A DNA stretch of 64,000 nucleotides, taken from the NCBI RefSeq assembly GCF_036203305.1, contig NZ_CP108131.1, positions 2,294,001 to 2,358,000 of the forward strand. The letters are read 5' to 3'. The DNA comes from Streptomyces sp. NBC_00190. Lineage in GTDB: Bacteria > Actinomycetota > Actinomycetes > Streptomycetales > Streptomycetaceae. Under the pieces are notes generated by a model, which was not told where the DNA came from, did not search any database, and worked only from the letters and a program-made list of their open reading frames with translations. Positions 38,892 through 49,108 of this stretch are shown here, piece after piece; the stretch's first letter is position 1; each line of letters opens with the position of its first letter. The position numbers were made by a program, and so were the translations under genes.

Positions 38892-39527
38892 TCAGCGGGT
38901 CGGGTCCTCGCCCCGGTCCAGAGCCTTCCACAGATCCTCCGGGCGGTCCGGGTCCACCGCCGCGGGCCTGCGCGCACGGGGGCTGCCGTCCCGCTCGTAG
39001 CGCCCGCCCATCGCGGGCCAGCTGCGGCCGAAGCGCAGGGCCAGCAGCCCGGCCGTCAGGATCAGGGCCGCCCCGGCGGCCGTGACGTACGGCCACGCCG
39101 TATGGGTCAGCCCCACCACCTGGGCCGCGGTGTCCGCGGTCGTACGGGCGGCCTCCGCGTCCAGGGCCCGGCGGCCGTCGGCGGCGAAGACCGCGGTCAG
39201 CGCGGCGCCCAGGCCGCTGAGCGCCAGCAGCCCCGACACCAGCAGCCGCCCCTTGCCGCGTACGGCGAAGACGGCGACCAGGGCGGCGAGCCCGACGATG
39301 GCCAGGGCGGCGGGGAGTCCGGTGACGGCCCGCCCGTCCGCGGTCAGGGCGAGCGAATCGCCGCCCATCGCGGTGGTGCCCCGGGCCCAGATCCGGCCGG
39401 AGGCGAGCAGGACGACGGTGGAGCCGAGCGTGCCGAGCAGCAGGGCGACGGCCACGCTGCGGCGGCCGCCCTTGCTCTCGGGAGCCTCGGCGTCGGCATC
39501 GGTTCGGGGCGGGGGTACGGCACTCAC
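38892..39527 (-). CDS. Trp-region conserved membrane protein (TIGR02234 type)
   Basis: 211 residues from GTG 39527 (an in-frame GTG 9 bp upstream is an alternative). Four hydrophobic helices, with the conserved extracytoplasmic segment between the first two (ASGRIWARG). The C-terminus is charged. Proteins of this type are regularly encoded beside trpE/trpC in actinobacteria and are named for that association. Their role is unproven. It ends 114 bp before the HGxxPAAW gene. Confidence 0.8.
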   Translation of the reverse strand: MSAVPPPRTDADAEAPESKGGRRSVAVALLLGTLGSTVVLLASGRIWARGTTAMGGDSLALTADGRAVTGLPAALAIVGLAALVAVFAVRGKGRLLVSGLLALSGLGAALTAVFAADGRRALDAEAARTTADTAAQVVGLTHTAWPYVTAAGAALILTAGLLALRFGRSWPAMGGRYERDGSPRARRPAAVDPDRPEDLWKALDRGEDPTR

Positions 39528-39550
39528 GTACCCCACTATCCCCTACGCCC

Positions 39551-41041
39551 TCAGGAGCCGTGGAGGCGGTTCGCCGCTCCCACCGCGCGCAGCACCGCGG
39601 CCGCCTTGTTGCGGCACTCGTTGTCCTCCAGCTCGGGCACCGAGTCGGCCACGACCCCGGCGCCGGCCTGCACGTACGCCGTCCCGTCGCGCAGCAGCGC
39701 GGTGCGGATGGCGATGGCCGTGTCGGAGTCCCCCGCGAAGTCCAGATAGCCCACGCAGCCGCCGTACAGCCCGCGGCGGGTGGGCTCCAGCTCCTCGATG
39801 ATCTGCATCGCGCGGGGCTTGGGCGCCCCCGAGAGGGTGCCCGCCGGGAAGCAGGCGGTGAGCACGTCGAAGGCGGTCCGGCCCTCGGCGACCCGCCCGG
39901 TGACGGTGGACACGATGTGCATGACGTGCGAGTACCGCTCGATGCTCATGAAGTCGACGACCTCCACGGAGCCCGGCTCGCAGACCCGGCCGAGGTCGTT
40001 GCGGCCCAGGTCGACGAGCATCAGGTGCTCGGCGCGCTCCTTGGGGTCGGCCAGCAGTTCCTCGGCGAGGTCGTTGTCCTCCTGCGGCGTGGCTCCGCGG
40101 TGGCGGGTGCCTGCGATGGGGTGGACCATGGCCCGGCCGTCCTCGACCTTGACCAGCGCCTCGGGGCTGGACCCGACCACGTCGAAGCCGTTCTCGAAGC
40201 GGAAGAGGTACATGTACGGGGACGGGTTGGTGGCCCGGAGCACCCGGTAGACGTCCAGCGCGGAGGCCTGGCAGGGGGTCTCGAACCGCTGCGAGGGCAC
40301 GACCTGGAAGGCCTCGCCGGCGCGGATCCGCTCCTTGACGTCCTCGACGGCGGCCTGGTACTTCTCGCCGCCCCACAGCGCGGAGAACTCCGGCAGCTCG
40401 GAGGCGGGCAGCGGGGCCGGGACGTAGGGGGCGGGCCGCGCCAGGTCGGCCTCCATGGCGTCGAGGCGGGCCACCGCGTCGGCGTACGCCTCGTCCACAC
40501 CCGATTCGAGGTCGTTGTGGTTGATGGCGTTGGCGATGAGCAGGACGGTGCCGTCCCAGTGGTCCATGACCGCCAGGTCCGAGGTGAGCAGCATCGTCAG
40601 CTCGGGCAGCTTCAGGTCGTCGGCGGCGTGCTCCCCGATGCGCTCCAGGCGGCGCACGATGTCGTAGCCGAGGTAGCCGACCATGCCGCCGGTGAAGGGC
40701 GGCATCCCGCCCGCGAGGTCGCGCGGGGTGTGCAGGGCCTCGACGGTGGCGCGCAGGGCTTCGAGGGGGTCGCCGTCGGTGGGCACGCCCACGGGCGGGG
40801 TACCGATCCAGTGCGCCTGGCCGTCCCGGACGGTCAGCGTGGCGTCGCTGCGCACGCCGACGAAGGAGTACCTCGACCAGGAGCGGCCGTTCTCGGCGGA
40901 CTCCAGCAGGAAAGTGCCGGGGCGTTCGGCGGCCAGCTTGCGGTAGAGCCCGACGGGGGTGTCCCCGTCGGCCAGCAGCCTGCGGCTCACGGGGATGACG
41001 CGGCGGTCGGCCGCGAGCTTGCGGAACGAATCGAGATCCAT
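39551..41041 (-). CDS. trpE: Anthranilate synthase component I
   Basis: 496 residues. Feedback-site motif [18 protein letters not shown] near 45-62 and the chorismate-binding core: [60 protein letters not shown], and [23 protein letters not shown] (trimmed family block). It makes anthranilate from chorismate with ammonia or a TrpG partner; trpG is not in this window. It begins 15 bp after the hisI stop, so it is probably cotranscribed with hisI and lacks its own attenuator. Confidence 0.96.
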   Translation of the reverse strand: MDLDSFRKLAADRRVIPVSRRLLADGDTPVGLYRKLAAERPGTFLLESAENGRSWSRYSFVGVRSDATLTVRDGQAHWIGTPPVGVPTDGDPLEALRATVEALHTPRDLAGGMPPFTGGMVGYLGYDIVRRLERIGEHAADDLKLPELTMLLTSDLAVMDHWDGTVLLIANAINHNDLESGVDEAYADAVARLDAMEADLARPAPYVPAPLPASELPEFSALWGGEKYQAAVEDVKERIRAGEAFQVVPSQRFETPCQASALDVYRVLRATNPSPYMYLFRFENGFDVVGSSPEALVKVEDGRAMVHPIAGTRHRGATPQEDNDLAEELLADPKERAEHLMLVDLGRNDLGRVCEPGSVEVVDFMSIERYSHVMHIVSTVTGRVAEGRTAFDVLTACFPAGTLSGAPKPRAMQIIEELEPTRRGLYGGCVGYLDFAGDSDTAIAIRTALLRDGTAYVQAGAGVVADSVPELEDNECRNKAAAVLRAVGAANRLHGS

Positions 41042-41056
41042 GTGCGTGGGACCTGT

Positions 41057-41425
41057 CTAGTCGGCGTCGCGGAGGAGGACATCGTCGTCGAAGCAGGTGC
41101 GGGCGCCGGTGTGGCAGGCGGCTCCGACCTGGTCGACCTTGACGAGCACGGTGTCGGCATCACAGTCGAGGGCGACGGACTTCACGTGCTGGAAGTGGCC
41201 GGAAGTATCCCCCTTCACCCAGTACTCCTGGCGGCTGCGGGACCAGTAGGTACAGCGGCCGGTGGTCAGGGTGCGGTGCAGGGCCTCGTCGTCCATCCAT
41301 CCGAGCATGAGCACCTCACCGGTGTCGTACTGCTGGGCGATGGCCGGTACCAGGCCGTCGGCGGAGCGCTTGAGGCGCGCGGCGACGGCGGGATCGAGGT
41401 TGTCGGGGCGGGGGGACGTACTCAT
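41057..41425 (-). CDS. hisI: Phosphoribosyl-AMP cyclohydrolase
   Basis: 122 residues, the stand-alone HisI form. Motifs: [54 protein letters not shown], with the Cys and Asp residues that bind Zn and Mg. It opens the adenine ring of PR-AMP in histidine synthesis. It is separated from the main his cluster and heads the hisI-trpE pair. hisE and hisG are not in the window. Confidence 0.96.
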   Translation of the reverse strand: MSTSPRPDNLDPAVAARLKRSADGLVPAIAQQYDTGEVLMLGWMDDEALHRTLTTGRCTYWSRSRQEYWVKGDTSGHFQHVKSVALDCDADTVLVKVDQVGAACHTGARTCFDDDVLLRDAD

Positions 41426-41517
41426 GCCGCCATTGTGCCGGGCCGGAATGCCTGTTAAGGATCTCTGTCCGCCTGATGGGCAGGCGCGCGGCGGTATCCG
41501 GCCGTAGGCTGACCCGT

Positions 41518-42150
41518 ATGTCTACCCATGCGAAGCGCGAACGACTGCTGCTGGCCGACCTGTTGGAGGCGGCCGGGCCGGAGGCGCCGACGCTGTGCGA
41601 CGGCTGGAGCTGCCGGGAGCTGGCGGCGCACGTGGTCGTCCGGGAGCGCCGGCCGGACGCGGCGGGGGGCCTGCTGCTGAATGTGCTCAAGGCGCGGCTG
41701 GACAAGGCGATGGAGGAGTACACGGCCAAGCCGTACGAGGAGCTCATCCAGCTGATCCGGACCGGGCCGCCGAAGCTGTCGGTGTACGCCCTGAAGCCGA
41801 TCGACGAGGCGGCGAACGCGGTGGAGTTCTTCGTCCACGCGGAGGACGTCCGGCGGGCCCAGCCGGACTGGTCGCCGCGGGAGCTGGACCCCGTGTTCGC
41901 GGACTCCCTGTGGACCCGGCTGGAGAGGCTGGCCCGGCTGACGGGCCGACGCTCGCCGGTGGGCCTGGTCCTGCGGCGGCCCGACGGCCGTACGGCGGTG
42001 GCGCACAAAGGCGTGCCCGTGGTGACCGTGACGGGAGAGCCGGGCGAGCTGACCCTGTTCTGCTTCGGCCGCCAGGACGCTGCCGCGGTGAACCTGGACG
42101 GTGACAAGGAGGCCGTCGCGATGCTGACGAGGGCACGACTGGGCATCTAG
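41518..42150 (+). CDS. TIGR03085-type metal-binding protein (DinB/MDMPI-like)
   Basis: 210 residues from ATG 41518. The N-terminal DinB/MDMPI helical domain has [21 protein letters not shown], containing a metal-binding His, and a second His at [13 protein letters not shown]. The C-terminal domain is small and beta-rich. Relatives include mycothiol-dependent enzymes, so a thiol-transfer or isomerase role is possible but unproven. It is a monocistronic gene facing away from hisI. Confidence 0.82.
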   Translation: MSTHAKRERLLLADLLEAAGPEAPTLCDGWSCRELAAHVVVRERRPDAAGGLLLNVLKARLDKAMEEYTAKPYEELIQLIRTGPPKLSVYALKPIDEAANAVEFFVHAEDVRRAQPDWSPRELDPVFADSLWTRLERLARLTGRRSPVGLVLRRPDGRTAVAHKGVPVVTVTGEPGELTLFCFGRQDAAAVNLDGDKEAVAMLTRARLGI

Positions 42151-42193
42151 GAAGCCTGGCGTCGGGGCGGGTGCACTTGGCGTGAACATTCCC

Positions 42194-42223
42194 TTGCCCT
42201 TGTGACATCGGGCGAGCTTAATG
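42194..42223 (+). promoter_or_regulatory. Candidate promoter for the DUF6232 pair
   Basis: TTGCCC (42194-42199) and TTAATG (42218-42223) with an 18-bp spacer, ending 43 bp before the DUF6232 start. Weak match to the vegetative consensus. Confidence 0.28.
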
Positions 42224-42266
42224 AAGCCTCGCGCGGTCACATCGTCGACAACGCACGGGGGAAATC

Positions 42267-42896
42267 ATGGAATCCGGCCCGGTCCCACCGCCACCGTTAC
42301 CGCCCCGGCCACCGGCGGCGCCACCGCCTGCGCCACCGCCCAGAGCATCCGAGCCCGGTGTGGAGCTGCGGGTGGGCAAACGGCTGCTGTGGGTGGACGG
42401 CGCGGCCTATCCGCTGCACAACGTCGTCCGGGTGCGCACCTTCCAGATCAAGCCCGACCGCGGGGAAGCCTTCCTCCAGTTCCTGAAGTGGCTCGGTGCC
42501 ACGGCAGCGCTGATCATCGTGCTCCAGGTCGCCTCTGCGGACGCGGGGTCGTCCAGCAGCTCGGACTACCGCTCGGGCAACGCCGCGGACAGCCTGTGGA
42601 CCCTCGGCGCCATCATGGCGGTCATCCTCCTCGTCCGGCTGGTCACCCAGCTGGCCGCGCCGTCCCGGCACGTTCTGTCCGTGGAGACGTCGGGCCCCTC
42701 CACCGCCCTGGTGACGCTGCCCGACAAGGAGCAGCTGCGGCAGCTGGTCCGGCAGATCGTCCACGCCATCGAGCACCCGGAGACCGAGTTCGCCGTACGC
42801 GTCGAACGTCTGAGCATCAATCCGAGCAACTACCACCTCGGCGACACCGTGAACATGTACGGCGGCATCGGGAACACGGGGGTCGTGAAGAAATGA
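42267..42896 (+). CDS. DUF6232 membrane protein with C-terminal amyloid-like motif
   Basis: 209 residues. A Pro-rich N-terminus (1-30) is followed by a PH-like DUF6232 segment VGKRLLWVDGAAYPLHNVVR, two transmembrane helices (about 73-90 and 110-130) and a cytoplasmic C-domain of about 50 residues. The last 21 residues (189-209) contain GDTVNMYGGIGNTGVVKK. A closely similar motif opens the next protein. The Gly/Asn pseudo-palindromic form resembles bacterial amyloid-signalling (RHIM/PP-like) motifs. GGGGG precedes the ATG. The gene overlaps its partner by ATGA. Confidence 0.78.
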   Translation: MESGPVPPPPLPPRPPAAPPPAPPPRASEPGVELRVGKRLLWVDGAAYPLHNVVRVRTFQIKPDRGEAFLQFLKWLGATAALIIVLQVASADAGSSSSSDYRSGNAADSLWTLGAIMAVILLVRLVTQLAAPSRHVLSVETSGPSTALVTLPDKEQLRQLVRQIVHAIEHPETEFAVRVERLSINPSNYHLGDTVNMYGGIGNTGVVKK

Positions 42897-43243
42897 CCGG
42901 TGGCAACCACTACGGCGACATCGTCAACATGAACCAGGGAAGCGGCAACACCGGAATCGTGAAGAACCAGTTCCCGGCCGTCGCCCCGCAGCTGCCCGCC
43001 GACCAGCGGGAGGCCATCGCCGAGCTGATCCGGCTGCTCGAAGAGGTGCGCGGCCAGCTCCCGCCCGCCGCCGTAGAGACCGTCGACGGCTCCCTGCGCA
43101 CGATCTCCTCCGCCGGCAGCACCCCGCAGGAGCGCCACGGCGCCCTGATGACCGTGGCCGGCGTCGCGGCGGTGATCGGCCCGCTCGCCCAGCCGGTCGT
43201 CGACGCGGTCCAGGCGATCCTTCGGCTGCTGGGTGCGGGATGA
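42893..43243 (+). CDS. Small partner protein sharing the N/G-rich motif
   Basis: 116 residues. Residues 5-25 contain GDIVNMNQGSGNTGIVKN, 13 of 21 positions identical to the C-terminus of the upstream DUF6232 protein. A Pro-rich linker and a helical domain follow (REAIAELIRLLEEVRGQL) ending in a hydrophobic stretch (VAGVAAVIGPLAQPVVDAVQ) that could insert in a membrane or form a bundle. No known enzyme domain. Translationally coupled to the upstream gene by a 4-bp overlap. Function unknown; a signalling or effector partner is the leading guess. Confidence 0.75.
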   Translation: MTGGNHYGDIVNMNQGSGNTGIVKNQFPAVAPQLPADQREAIAELIRLLEEVRGQLPPAAVETVDGSLRTISSAGSTPQERHGALMTVAGVAAVIGPLAQPVVDAVQAILRLLGAG

Positions 43244-43247
43244 GGTG

Positions 43248-43272
43248 CGGGCCCGGCCACAGGCCGGGCCCG
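43248..43272. terminator. Bidirectional terminator hairpin
   Basis: Perfect 11-bp stem (43248-43258 / 43262-43272), 3-nt loop, between convergent genes ending at 43243 and 43280. Confidence 0.75.
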
Positions 43273-43279
43273 TCCGGTC

Positions 43280-44035
43280 TCAGCGGACCGGGTGACCCGC
43301 CTCCCGGAGCGTGGCCTTGACCTCGGAGATCCGCAGGTCGCCGAAGTGGAACACCGAGGCCGCGAGCACCGCGTCGGCGCCGGCCGCGATCGCCGGCGGG
43401 AAGTGCTCCAGCTTGCCGGCGCCGCCCGAGGCGATCACCGGGACCGTGACGTGCCCCCGCACCGCCGCGATCATCTCGGTGTCGTACCCGTCCTTGGTGC
43501 CGTCGGCGTCCATCGAATTCAGCAGGATCTCCCCGGCGCCCAGTTCGGCCGCCCGGTGGGCCCACTCGACGGCGTCGATGCCGGTGCCCCGGCGGCCGCC
43601 GTGGGTGGTGACCTCGAAGGAGCCCGACGCGGTCCGGCGGGCGTCGACCGACAGGACGAGGACCTGGCGGCCGAAGCGCTCGGCGATCTCCTGGATGAGC
43701 TCGGGGCGGGCGATGGCGGCGGTGTTCACGCCCACCTTGTCCGCTCCGGCCCGCAGCAGCTTGTCCACGTCGTCGGCGGCGCGCACGCCGCCGCCGACGG
43801 TCAGCGGGATGAAGACCTGCTCGGCGGTGCGGCGCACCACGTCGTAGGTGGTCTCCCGGTTCCCGGAGGACGCGGTGATGTCGAGGAAGGTCAGCTCGTC
43901 GGCGCCCTCGGCGTCGTACAGCTTGGCCATCTCCACCGGGTCGCCGGCGTCGCGCAGGTTCTGGAAGTTGACGCCCTTGACGACCCGGCCGTTGTCCACG
44001 TCCAGGCAGGGGATCACCCGTACGGCGAGGGTCAT
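43280..44035 (-). CDS. hisF: Imidazole glycerol phosphate synthase cyclase subunit
   Basis: 251 residues. Catalytic Asp in [15 protein letters not shown] (Asp11-region) and the second Asp in [13 protein letters not shown]. Phosphate loops [11 protein letters not shown] and [11 protein letters not shown]. It joins PRFAR with ammonia from HisH to give IGP and AICAR. Start overlaps the RidA-family gene by ATGA. Confidence 0.97.
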   Translation of the reverse strand: MTLAVRVIPCLDVDNGRVVKGVNFQNLRDAGDPVEMAKLYDAEGADELTFLDITASSGNRETTYDVVRRTAEQVFIPLTVGGGVRAADDVDKLLRAGADKVGVNTAAIARPELIQEIAERFGRQVLVLSVDARRTASGSFEVTTHGGRRGTGIDAVEWAHRAAELGAGEILLNSMDADGTKDGYDTEMIAAVRGHVTVPVIASGGAGKLEHFPPAIAAGADAVLAASVFHFGDLRISEVKATLREAGHPVR

Positions 44036-44418
44036 GCCGCACCTCCGTACGCTTCCACCTCGACCTCGACGACCATGCTGGGGTCGACGAAGCCGGAGAC
44101 GATGATCATTGATGCGGCGGGGCGGACCGCGTCGAACAGTTCCTTGTGGGCGCGGCCCACCTCGTCCACGTCCCGGGCGTGGGTGAGGTACATCCGGGTG
44201 CGGACCACCTGCTCCGGGCCGAGACCGGCCTGGGCGAGGGCCTTGAAGGCGACGCCGAAGGCGGCGACGGCCTGGTCGTACGGGCCGTTGGCGTCGGCCG
44301 CGGTGCAGCCGGAGACCAGGACGAGGCCGTTCGGGAGCTGGACGGCGCGGGAGTAGCCGATGACGTCCTCGTAGGCGCCACCGGAGGAGATGCGGCGCAC
44401 ATCGGAAGTGCTGCTCAT
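44032..44418 (-). CDS. RidA/YjgF-family protein
   Basis: 128 residues with the RidA trimer fold: [28 protein letters not shown] (trimmed), [19 protein letters not shown], and [11 protein letters not shown]. Canonical RidA hydrolyses reactive enamine/imine products of PLP enzymes. The Arg that salt-bridges the substrate in active RidA is replaced near RTRMYLT, so it could belong to a Rid subgroup with different activity. It is embedded between hisF and priA with 4-bp overlaps on both sides, which ties its expression to histidine synthesis. Confidence 0.87.
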   Translation of the reverse strand: MSSTSDVRRISSGGAYEDVIGYSRAVQLPNGLVLVSGCTAADANGPYDQAVAAFGVAFKALAQAGLGPEQVVRTRMYLTHARDVDEVGRAHKELFDAVRPAASMIIVSGFVDPSMVVEVEVEAYGGAA

Positions 44419-45143
44419 GCGGAGACCACCTTCAGGGCTTCTTCCAGCGTGAAGGCCTTGGCGTACAGGGCCTTCCCGACGATCGCGCCCTCGACGCCCA
44501 GCGGGACCAGCTCGGCCAGCGCCCGCAGGTCGTCCAGGGAGGAGATGCCGCCGGAGGCCACGACGGGCCGGTCGGTGGCGGCGCAGACGTTCTTCAGCAG
44601 CTCCAGGTTGGGGCCGGTCAGCGTGCCGTCCCTGCCGATGTCGGTCACGACGTACCGGGCGCAGCCCTCGGAGTCCAGGCGGGCGAGGGTCTCGTACAGG
44701 TCGCCGCCCTCGCTGGTCCAGCCGCGGCCCTTGAGGGTGGTGCCGCGGACGTCGAGGCCGATCGCGATCTTGTCGCCGTGCTCGGCGATCGCCTTGGCGG
44801 CCCACTCGGGGGTCTCCAGGGCGGCGGTGCCGAGGTTGACGCGGGTACAGCCGGTGGCGAGGGCCGCGGCGAGCGAGGCGTCGTCGCGGATGCCGCCGGA
44901 CAGCTCGACCTTGATGTCCATGGCGGCGGTGATCCCGGCGACCAGGGCGCGGTTGTCGCCGGTGCCGAAGGCGGCGTCCAGGTCGACCAGGTGCAGCCAC
45001 TCGGCGCCGGAGCGCTGCCAGGCGAGGGCCGCCTCCAGCGGGGAGCCGTAGGAGGTCTCGCTGCCGGACACCCCGTGCACGAGGCGGACGGCCTGTCCGT
45101 CGCGGACGTCGACCGCGGGGAGGAGCTCAAGCGTCTTGTGCAT
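44415..45143 (-). CDS. priA: Bifunctional HisA/TrpF isomerase
   Basis: 242 residues from ATG 45143. Motifs [16 protein letters not shown] with catalytic Asp12, [10 protein letters not shown], and the second catalytic Asp in [15 protein letters not shown]. The C-terminal phosphate loop is [14 protein letters not shown]. In actinobacteria lacking trpF this enzyme isomerises both ProFAR (histidine) and PRA (tryptophan). The trp genes here indeed lack trpF, supporting the dual role. Overlaps the hisH stop by one base (TGATG). Confidence 0.95.
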   Translation of the reverse strand: MHKTLELLPAVDVRDGQAVRLVHGVSGSETSYGSPLEAALAWQRSGAEWLHLVDLDAAFGTGDNRALVAGITAAMDIKVELSGGIRDDASLAAALATGCTRVNLGTAALETPEWAAKAIAEHGDKIAIGLDVRGTTLKGRGWTSEGGDLYETLARLDSEGCARYVVTDIGRDGTLTGPNLELLKNVCAATDRPVVASGGISSLDDLRALAELVPLGVEGAIVGKALYAKAFTLEEALKVVSA

Positions 45144-45802
45144 CAGAGGGTCTCGATCCAGTTGGTGAGGAGCTGGGCTCCGGCGTCGCCGGACTTCTCG
45201 GGGTGGAACTGGGTCGCCCACAGGGCGCCGTTCTCCACCGCCGCGACGAACGGCTCACCGTGGGTGGCCCACGTGACGCGGGGGGCGCGGATCGCCGGGT
45301 TGGTGACCTCCAGGGTCCACTCGCGCGCCGCGTAGGAGTGCACGAAGTAGAACCGGGCGTCGGCGTCCAGGCCGACGAAGGCCTGGCTGTCGGCCGGGGC
45401 CTCGACGGTGTTCCAGCCCATGTGGGGGACGATCGGGGCCCTCAGCGGGCCGACCGTGCCGGGCCACTCGTCGAGGCCCTCGGTCTCGACGCCGTGCTCG
45501 ATGCCGCGCTCGAAGAGGATCTGCATGCCGACGCAGATGCCCATGACCGGGCGGCCGCCGGAGAGCCGGCGGCCGATGATCCAGTCGCCGCGGGCGTCCT
45601 TGAGGCCCTGCATGCAGGCGGAGAAGGCGCCGACGCCGGGGACGAGGAGTCCGTCGGCGTCCATGGCCTTGTCGTAGTCGCGGGTGATCTCGACGTCGGC
45701 GCCGACGCGCGCCAGGGCGCGCTCGGCGGACCGGACGTTGCCGAAGCCGTAGTCGAAGACGACGACGGTCTTGGTGGGACGGGTGGTTGCGGCAGTGCTC
45801 AT
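45143..45802 (-). CDS. hisH: Imidazole glycerol phosphate synthase amidotransferase subunit
   Basis: 219 residues from ATG 45802. Class I amidotransferase triad: Cys in [14 protein letters not shown], His in [10 protein letters not shown], followed by Glu. It supplies ammonia to HisF. Start overlaps the stop of the small membrane protein by ATGA. Confidence 0.96.
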   Translation of the reverse strand: MSTAATTRPTKTVVVFDYGFGNVRSAERALARVGADVEITRDYDKAMDADGLLVPGVGAFSACMQGLKDARGDWIIGRRLSGGRPVMGICVGMQILFERGIEHGVETEGLDEWPGTVGPLRAPIVPHMGWNTVEAPADSQAFVGLDADARFYFVHSYAAREWTLEVTNPAIRAPRVTWATHGEPFVAAVENGALWATQFHPEKSGDAGAQLLTNWIETL

Positions 45803-45966
45803 GCCCAGATTCCTTGGATTCGCAGGACCCCGGCGGCCAGACACATCGCCGAGGCGATGGCGAGCAGGAAGACGACCGACCTGGGCATCTGCTGCTTCTG
45901 GAAGGAGTAGACACCTCCGGCCAGGAACAGGCCGAGGACGATCAGGATCGTGTTGAGCCCGTTCAC
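45799..45966 (-). CDS. Small two-helix membrane protein in the his operon
   Basis: 55 residues from GTG 45966. Two hydrophobic helices ([37 protein letters not shown]) joined by QKQQMPR. It begins 2 bp after the hisB stop and overlaps hisH by 4 bp, so it is a true operon member despite its size. No motif gives a function. Similar small proteins are conserved at this position in streptomycetes. Confidence 0.78.
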   Translation of the reverse strand: MNGLNTILIVLGLFLAGGVYSFQKQQMPRSVVFLLAIASAMCLAAGVLRIQGIWA

Positions 45967-45968
45967 GG

Positions 45969-46562
45969 TTAGAGGGCGCCCTTCGTGGAGGGCAGGATGC
46001 CGGCCGCGCGCGGGTCGAACTCGGCCGCGTAGCGCAGGGCGCGCGCGAGCGCCTTGAACTGGCACTCCACGATGTGGTGGGCGTTGCGGCCGTACGGGAC
46101 GTGGATGTGCAGGGCGATCTGGGCCTGCGCGACGAAGGACTCGAAGATGTGCCGGGTCATCGTCGTGTCGTAGGTGCCGATCATCGGCGCCATGTTCTCG
46201 GGCTCGGTGTGCACGAGGTAGGGGCGGCCGGACAGGTCGACGGTGACCTGGGCGAGGGACTCGTCGAGCGGCACGGTGCAGTTGCCGAAGCGGTAGATGC
46301 CCACCTTGTCGCCCAGGGCCTGCTTGAAGGCGGCGCCGAGCGCGAGGGCGGTGTCCTCGATGGTGTGGTGGGTGTCGATGTGCAGGTCGCCGTCGGTCTT
46401 GACGGTGAGGTCGAAGAGGCCGTGGCGGCCGAGCTGGTCGAGCATGTGGTCGTAGAAGCCCACGCCCGTCGAGACGTCGACCTGGCCGGTGCCGTCGAGG
46501 TTTATCTCGACGACGACCGAGGTCTCCTTCGTGGTCCGTTCGACCCGTCCGATGCGGCTCAT
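45969..46562 (-). CDS. hisB: Imidazoleglycerol-phosphate dehydratase
   Basis: 197 residues, monofunctional form. Mn-binding His clusters: [28 protein letters not shown], and [20 protein letters not shown]. It dehydrates IGP to imidazole acetol phosphate. Start overlaps the hisC stop by ATGA. Confidence 0.97.
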   Translation of the reverse strand: MSRIGRVERTTKETSVVVEINLDGTGQVDVSTGVGFYDHMLDQLGRHGLFDLTVKTDGDLHIDTHHTIEDTALALGAAFKQALGDKVGIYRFGNCTVPLDESLAQVTVDLSGRPYLVHTEPENMAPMIGTYDTTMTRHIFESFVAQAQIALHIHVPYGRNAHHIVECQFKALARALRYAAEFDPRAAGILPSTKGAL

Positions 46563-47665
46563 GCGTGCTGCTCCTTCTTCAGTGCGCGAACCGCTTCCAG
46601 GAACGCGTCGTTCTCGGCCGGGGTGCCCGCGGTGACCCGCAGCCAGCCCGGTACGCCGTTGTCCCGGACCAGGACACCCTGGTCGAGGATCTTCTGCCAG
46701 GCGGTGTGGGAGTCCTCGAACCTGCCGAACTGGATGAAGTTCGCGTCGGACTCGGTGACCTCGTAGCCGATGGCCCGCAGTTCGACGACCAGCCGGTCCC
46801 GCTCGGCCTTGAGCTGCTCGACGTAGCCGAGCAGGGTGTCGGTGTGCTCCAGGGCGGCCAGCGCGGTCGCCTGGGTGACGGCCGACAGGTGGTACGGCAG
46901 GCGCACCAGCTGGACGGCGTCGACGACGGCGGGGTGCGCGGCCAGGTATCCCAGGCGCAGTCCGGCGGCGCCGAAGGCCTTGGACATGGTCCGGGAGACC
47001 ACCAGGTTCGGGCGGCCCTCGATGAGGGGCAGCAGCGAGTCGCGGTGGCTGAACTCCACGTACGCCTCGTCCACGATGACCAGGGACGGCTTGGCCGCCT
47101 GCGCGGCCTCGTACAGGGCGAGGACCGTCTCGGCCCCGACCGCCGTGCCCGTGGGGTTGTTGGGCGAGGTGATGAAGACGACGTCGGGGGCGTTCTCGGC
47201 GATCGCCTGCTCCGCCGCCTCCACGTCGATCGTGAAGTCGTCCCGGCGCGGGCCGGAGATCCAGCCGGTGCCGGTGCCGCGGGAGATCAGCGCGTGCATC
47301 GAGTACGAGGGCTCGAAGCCGATCGCGGTGCGGCCGGGCCCGCCGAAGGTCTGCAGCAGCTGCTGGATGACCTCGTTGGAGCCGTTGGCGGCCCATACGT
47401 TCTCCCGCGCGACCGGGTGCTTGGCCGTACGGGTGAGGTAGGCGGCCAGCTGGGTGCGCAGCTCGACCGCGTCCCGGTCGGGGTAGCGGTTGAGGGTGCG
47501 GGCGGCGTCGGCGACGCGCTCGGCGATGCGCCGGACCAGCTCCTCGGGCAGCTCGTACGGGTTCTCGTTGGTGTTCAGCTGGACGGGTACGTCGAGCTGG
47601 GGGGCGCCGTACGGGGTCTTGCCGCGCAGCTCGTCCCGGATGGGGAGGTCGTCGATTCCGGTCAC
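46559..47665 (-). CDS. hisC: Histidinol-phosphate aminotransferase
   Basis: 368 residues from GTG 47665, chosen for its GTGA overlap with hisD. ATG 47683 (374 residues) is an alternative. Fold-type I PLP motifs: [47 protein letters not shown] Lys in [17 protein letters not shown]. It transaminates imidazole acetol phosphate with glutamate. Confidence 0.96.
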   Translation of the reverse strand: MTGIDDLPIRDELRGKTPYGAPQLDVPVQLNTNENPYELPEELVRRIAERVADAARTLNRYPDRDAVELRTQLAAYLTRTAKHPVARENVWAANGSNEVIQQLLQTFGGPGRTAIGFEPSYSMHALISRGTGTGWISGPRRDDFTIDVEAAEQAIAENAPDVVFITSPNNPTGTAVGAETVLALYEAAQAAKPSLVIVDEAYVEFSHRDSLLPLIEGRPNLVVSRTMSKAFGAAGLRLGYLAAHPAVVDAVQLVRLPYHLSAVTQATALAALEHTDTLLGYVEQLKAERDRLVVELRAIGYEVTESDANFIQFGRFEDSHTAWQKILDQGVLVRDNGVPGWLRVTAGTPAENDAFLEAVRALKKEQHA

Positions 47666-48984
47666 GCCTGGGGGACCTTCCATCCGAAGCGCGCCTTCAG
47701 GGCGGCGCCGTGCGCGGGCAGGTCCTCGGCCTCGGCCAGCGTCACCACGTGGTGGGTGACCTCGGCGAGGGCGTCGCGGGTGTAGTCGACGATGTGGATG
47801 CCGCGCAGGAAGGACTGCACGGACAGGCCGGAGGAGTGGCAGGCGCAGCCGCCGGTGGGCAGCACGTGGTTCGACCCGGCGCAGTAGTCGCCGAGCGAGA
47901 CCGGGGACCACGGGCCGACGAAGATCGCGCCGGCGTTGCGTACGCGGGCGGCCCAGGCGGCGGCGTCGGCCGTCTGGATCTCCAGGTGCTCGGCGCCGTA
48001 CGCGTCGACGACCTTGAGGCCGTCCTCCAGGCTGTCGACCAGCACGATCGCGGACTGCTTGCCCGCGAGGGCCGGCTTGATCCGGTCGTGGACGTGCTTG
48101 GAGGCCGCGACCTGCGGCTCCAGCTCGCGCTCGACGGCGTCCGCGAGCTCGGCGGAGTCCGTGACGAGGACGGCTGCGGCCAGCGGGTCGTGCTCGGCCT
48201 GGCTGATCAGGTCGGCGGCCACGTGTACCGGGTCGGCGGTGGAGTCGGCGAGGACCGCGATCTCGGTCGGGCCGGCCTCGGTGTCGATGCCGATCTTCCC
48301 GGTGAAGTAGCGCTTCGCGGCGGCGACCCAGATGTTGCCCGGGCCGGTCACCATGTTGACGGGCAGGCAGTCCTCCGTGCCGTACGCGAACATCGCGACG
48401 GCCACGGCGCCGCCCGCCGCGTACACCTCGTCCACGCCGAGCAGCGCGCACGCGGCGAGGATCGTCGGGTGCGGCAGGCCGCCGAACTCCTTCTGCGGCG
48501 GGGAGGCCAGCGCGATCGACTCGACGCCCGCCTCCTGCGCCGGTACGACGTTCATCACGACGGAGGACGGGTAGACCGAGCGGCCGCCCGGGGCGTACAG
48601 CCCCACGCGCTCCACCGGAACCCACTTCTCGGTCACCGTGCCGCCGGGGACCACCTGGGTGGTGTGCTCGGTGCGGCGCTGGTTCCGGTGCACGATCCGG
48701 GCGCGCCGGATCGACTCCTCCAGGGCGGCGCGGACGGCCGGGTCGAGCTCGTCGAGGGCGGTCTTGAGCGCCTCGGCAGGCACCCTGACCTGCTCCAGCG
48801 TCACCCCGTCGAACTTCTGCGCGTACTCGATCAGCGCCGCCGTGCCACGATGATGGACGTCCTCGCAGATGGGCCGCACCTTGTCCAGGGCAGCTTCTAC
48901 GTCGAACTCGGCACGGGGCAGCAGATCGCGCAGGGCGCCGCCCTCGGGGAGGGCGTCACCGCGCAGGTCGATACGAGAGATCAC
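47662..48984 (-). CDS. hisD: Histidinol dehydrogenase
   Basis: 440 residues from GTG 48984. Family motifs: [20 protein letters not shown] (trimmed), Zn-site His/Glu in [15 protein letters not shown] and AEHDPLAA, and C-terminal [10 protein letters not shown]. Two-step NAD-dependent oxidation of histidinol to histidine. It heads the leftward his operon; 124 bp of shared promoter region separate it from the divergent gene at 49109. Confidence 0.97.
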   Translation of the reverse strand: MISRIDLRGDALPEGGALRDLLPRAEFDVEAALDKVRPICEDVHHRGTAALIEYAQKFDGVTLEQVRVPAEALKTALDELDPAVRAALEESIRRARIVHRNQRRTEHTTQVVPGGTVTEKWVPVERVGLYAPGGRSVYPSSVVMNVVPAQEAGVESIALASPPQKEFGGLPHPTILAACALLGVDEVYAAGGAVAVAMFAYGTEDCLPVNMVTGPGNIWVAAAKRYFTGKIGIDTEAGPTEIAVLADSTADPVHVAADLISQAEHDPLAAAVLVTDSAELADAVERELEPQVAASKHVHDRIKPALAGKQSAIVLVDSLEDGLKVVDAYGAEHLEIQTADAAAWAARVRNAGAIFVGPWSPVSLGDYCAGSNHVLPTGGCACHSSGLSVQSFLRGIHIVDYTRDALAEVTHHVVTLAEAEDLPAHGAALKARFGWKVPQA

Positions 48985-49108
48985 CCCCCAATTCTCTCAG
49001 ACCGTCTCGCGCCACCGTTCGCCCGTATCACTGGCTGATACACGCCCCGGATGTCACAGGCGCCCGTTAGCTTGGATCTACACGTAATGACAGCGGAGGG
49101 GGGCCGCC

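Noticed and set aside
41041-41057. Attenuator between hisI and trpE
   Set aside because: Only 15 bp separate the genes, too little for a leader structure.
42267-43243. Toxin-antitoxin module for the DUF6232 pair
   Set aside because: The first protein is a two-helix membrane protein and the second has no toxin fold or DNA-binding domain. The shared terminal motif points to homotypic interaction instead.
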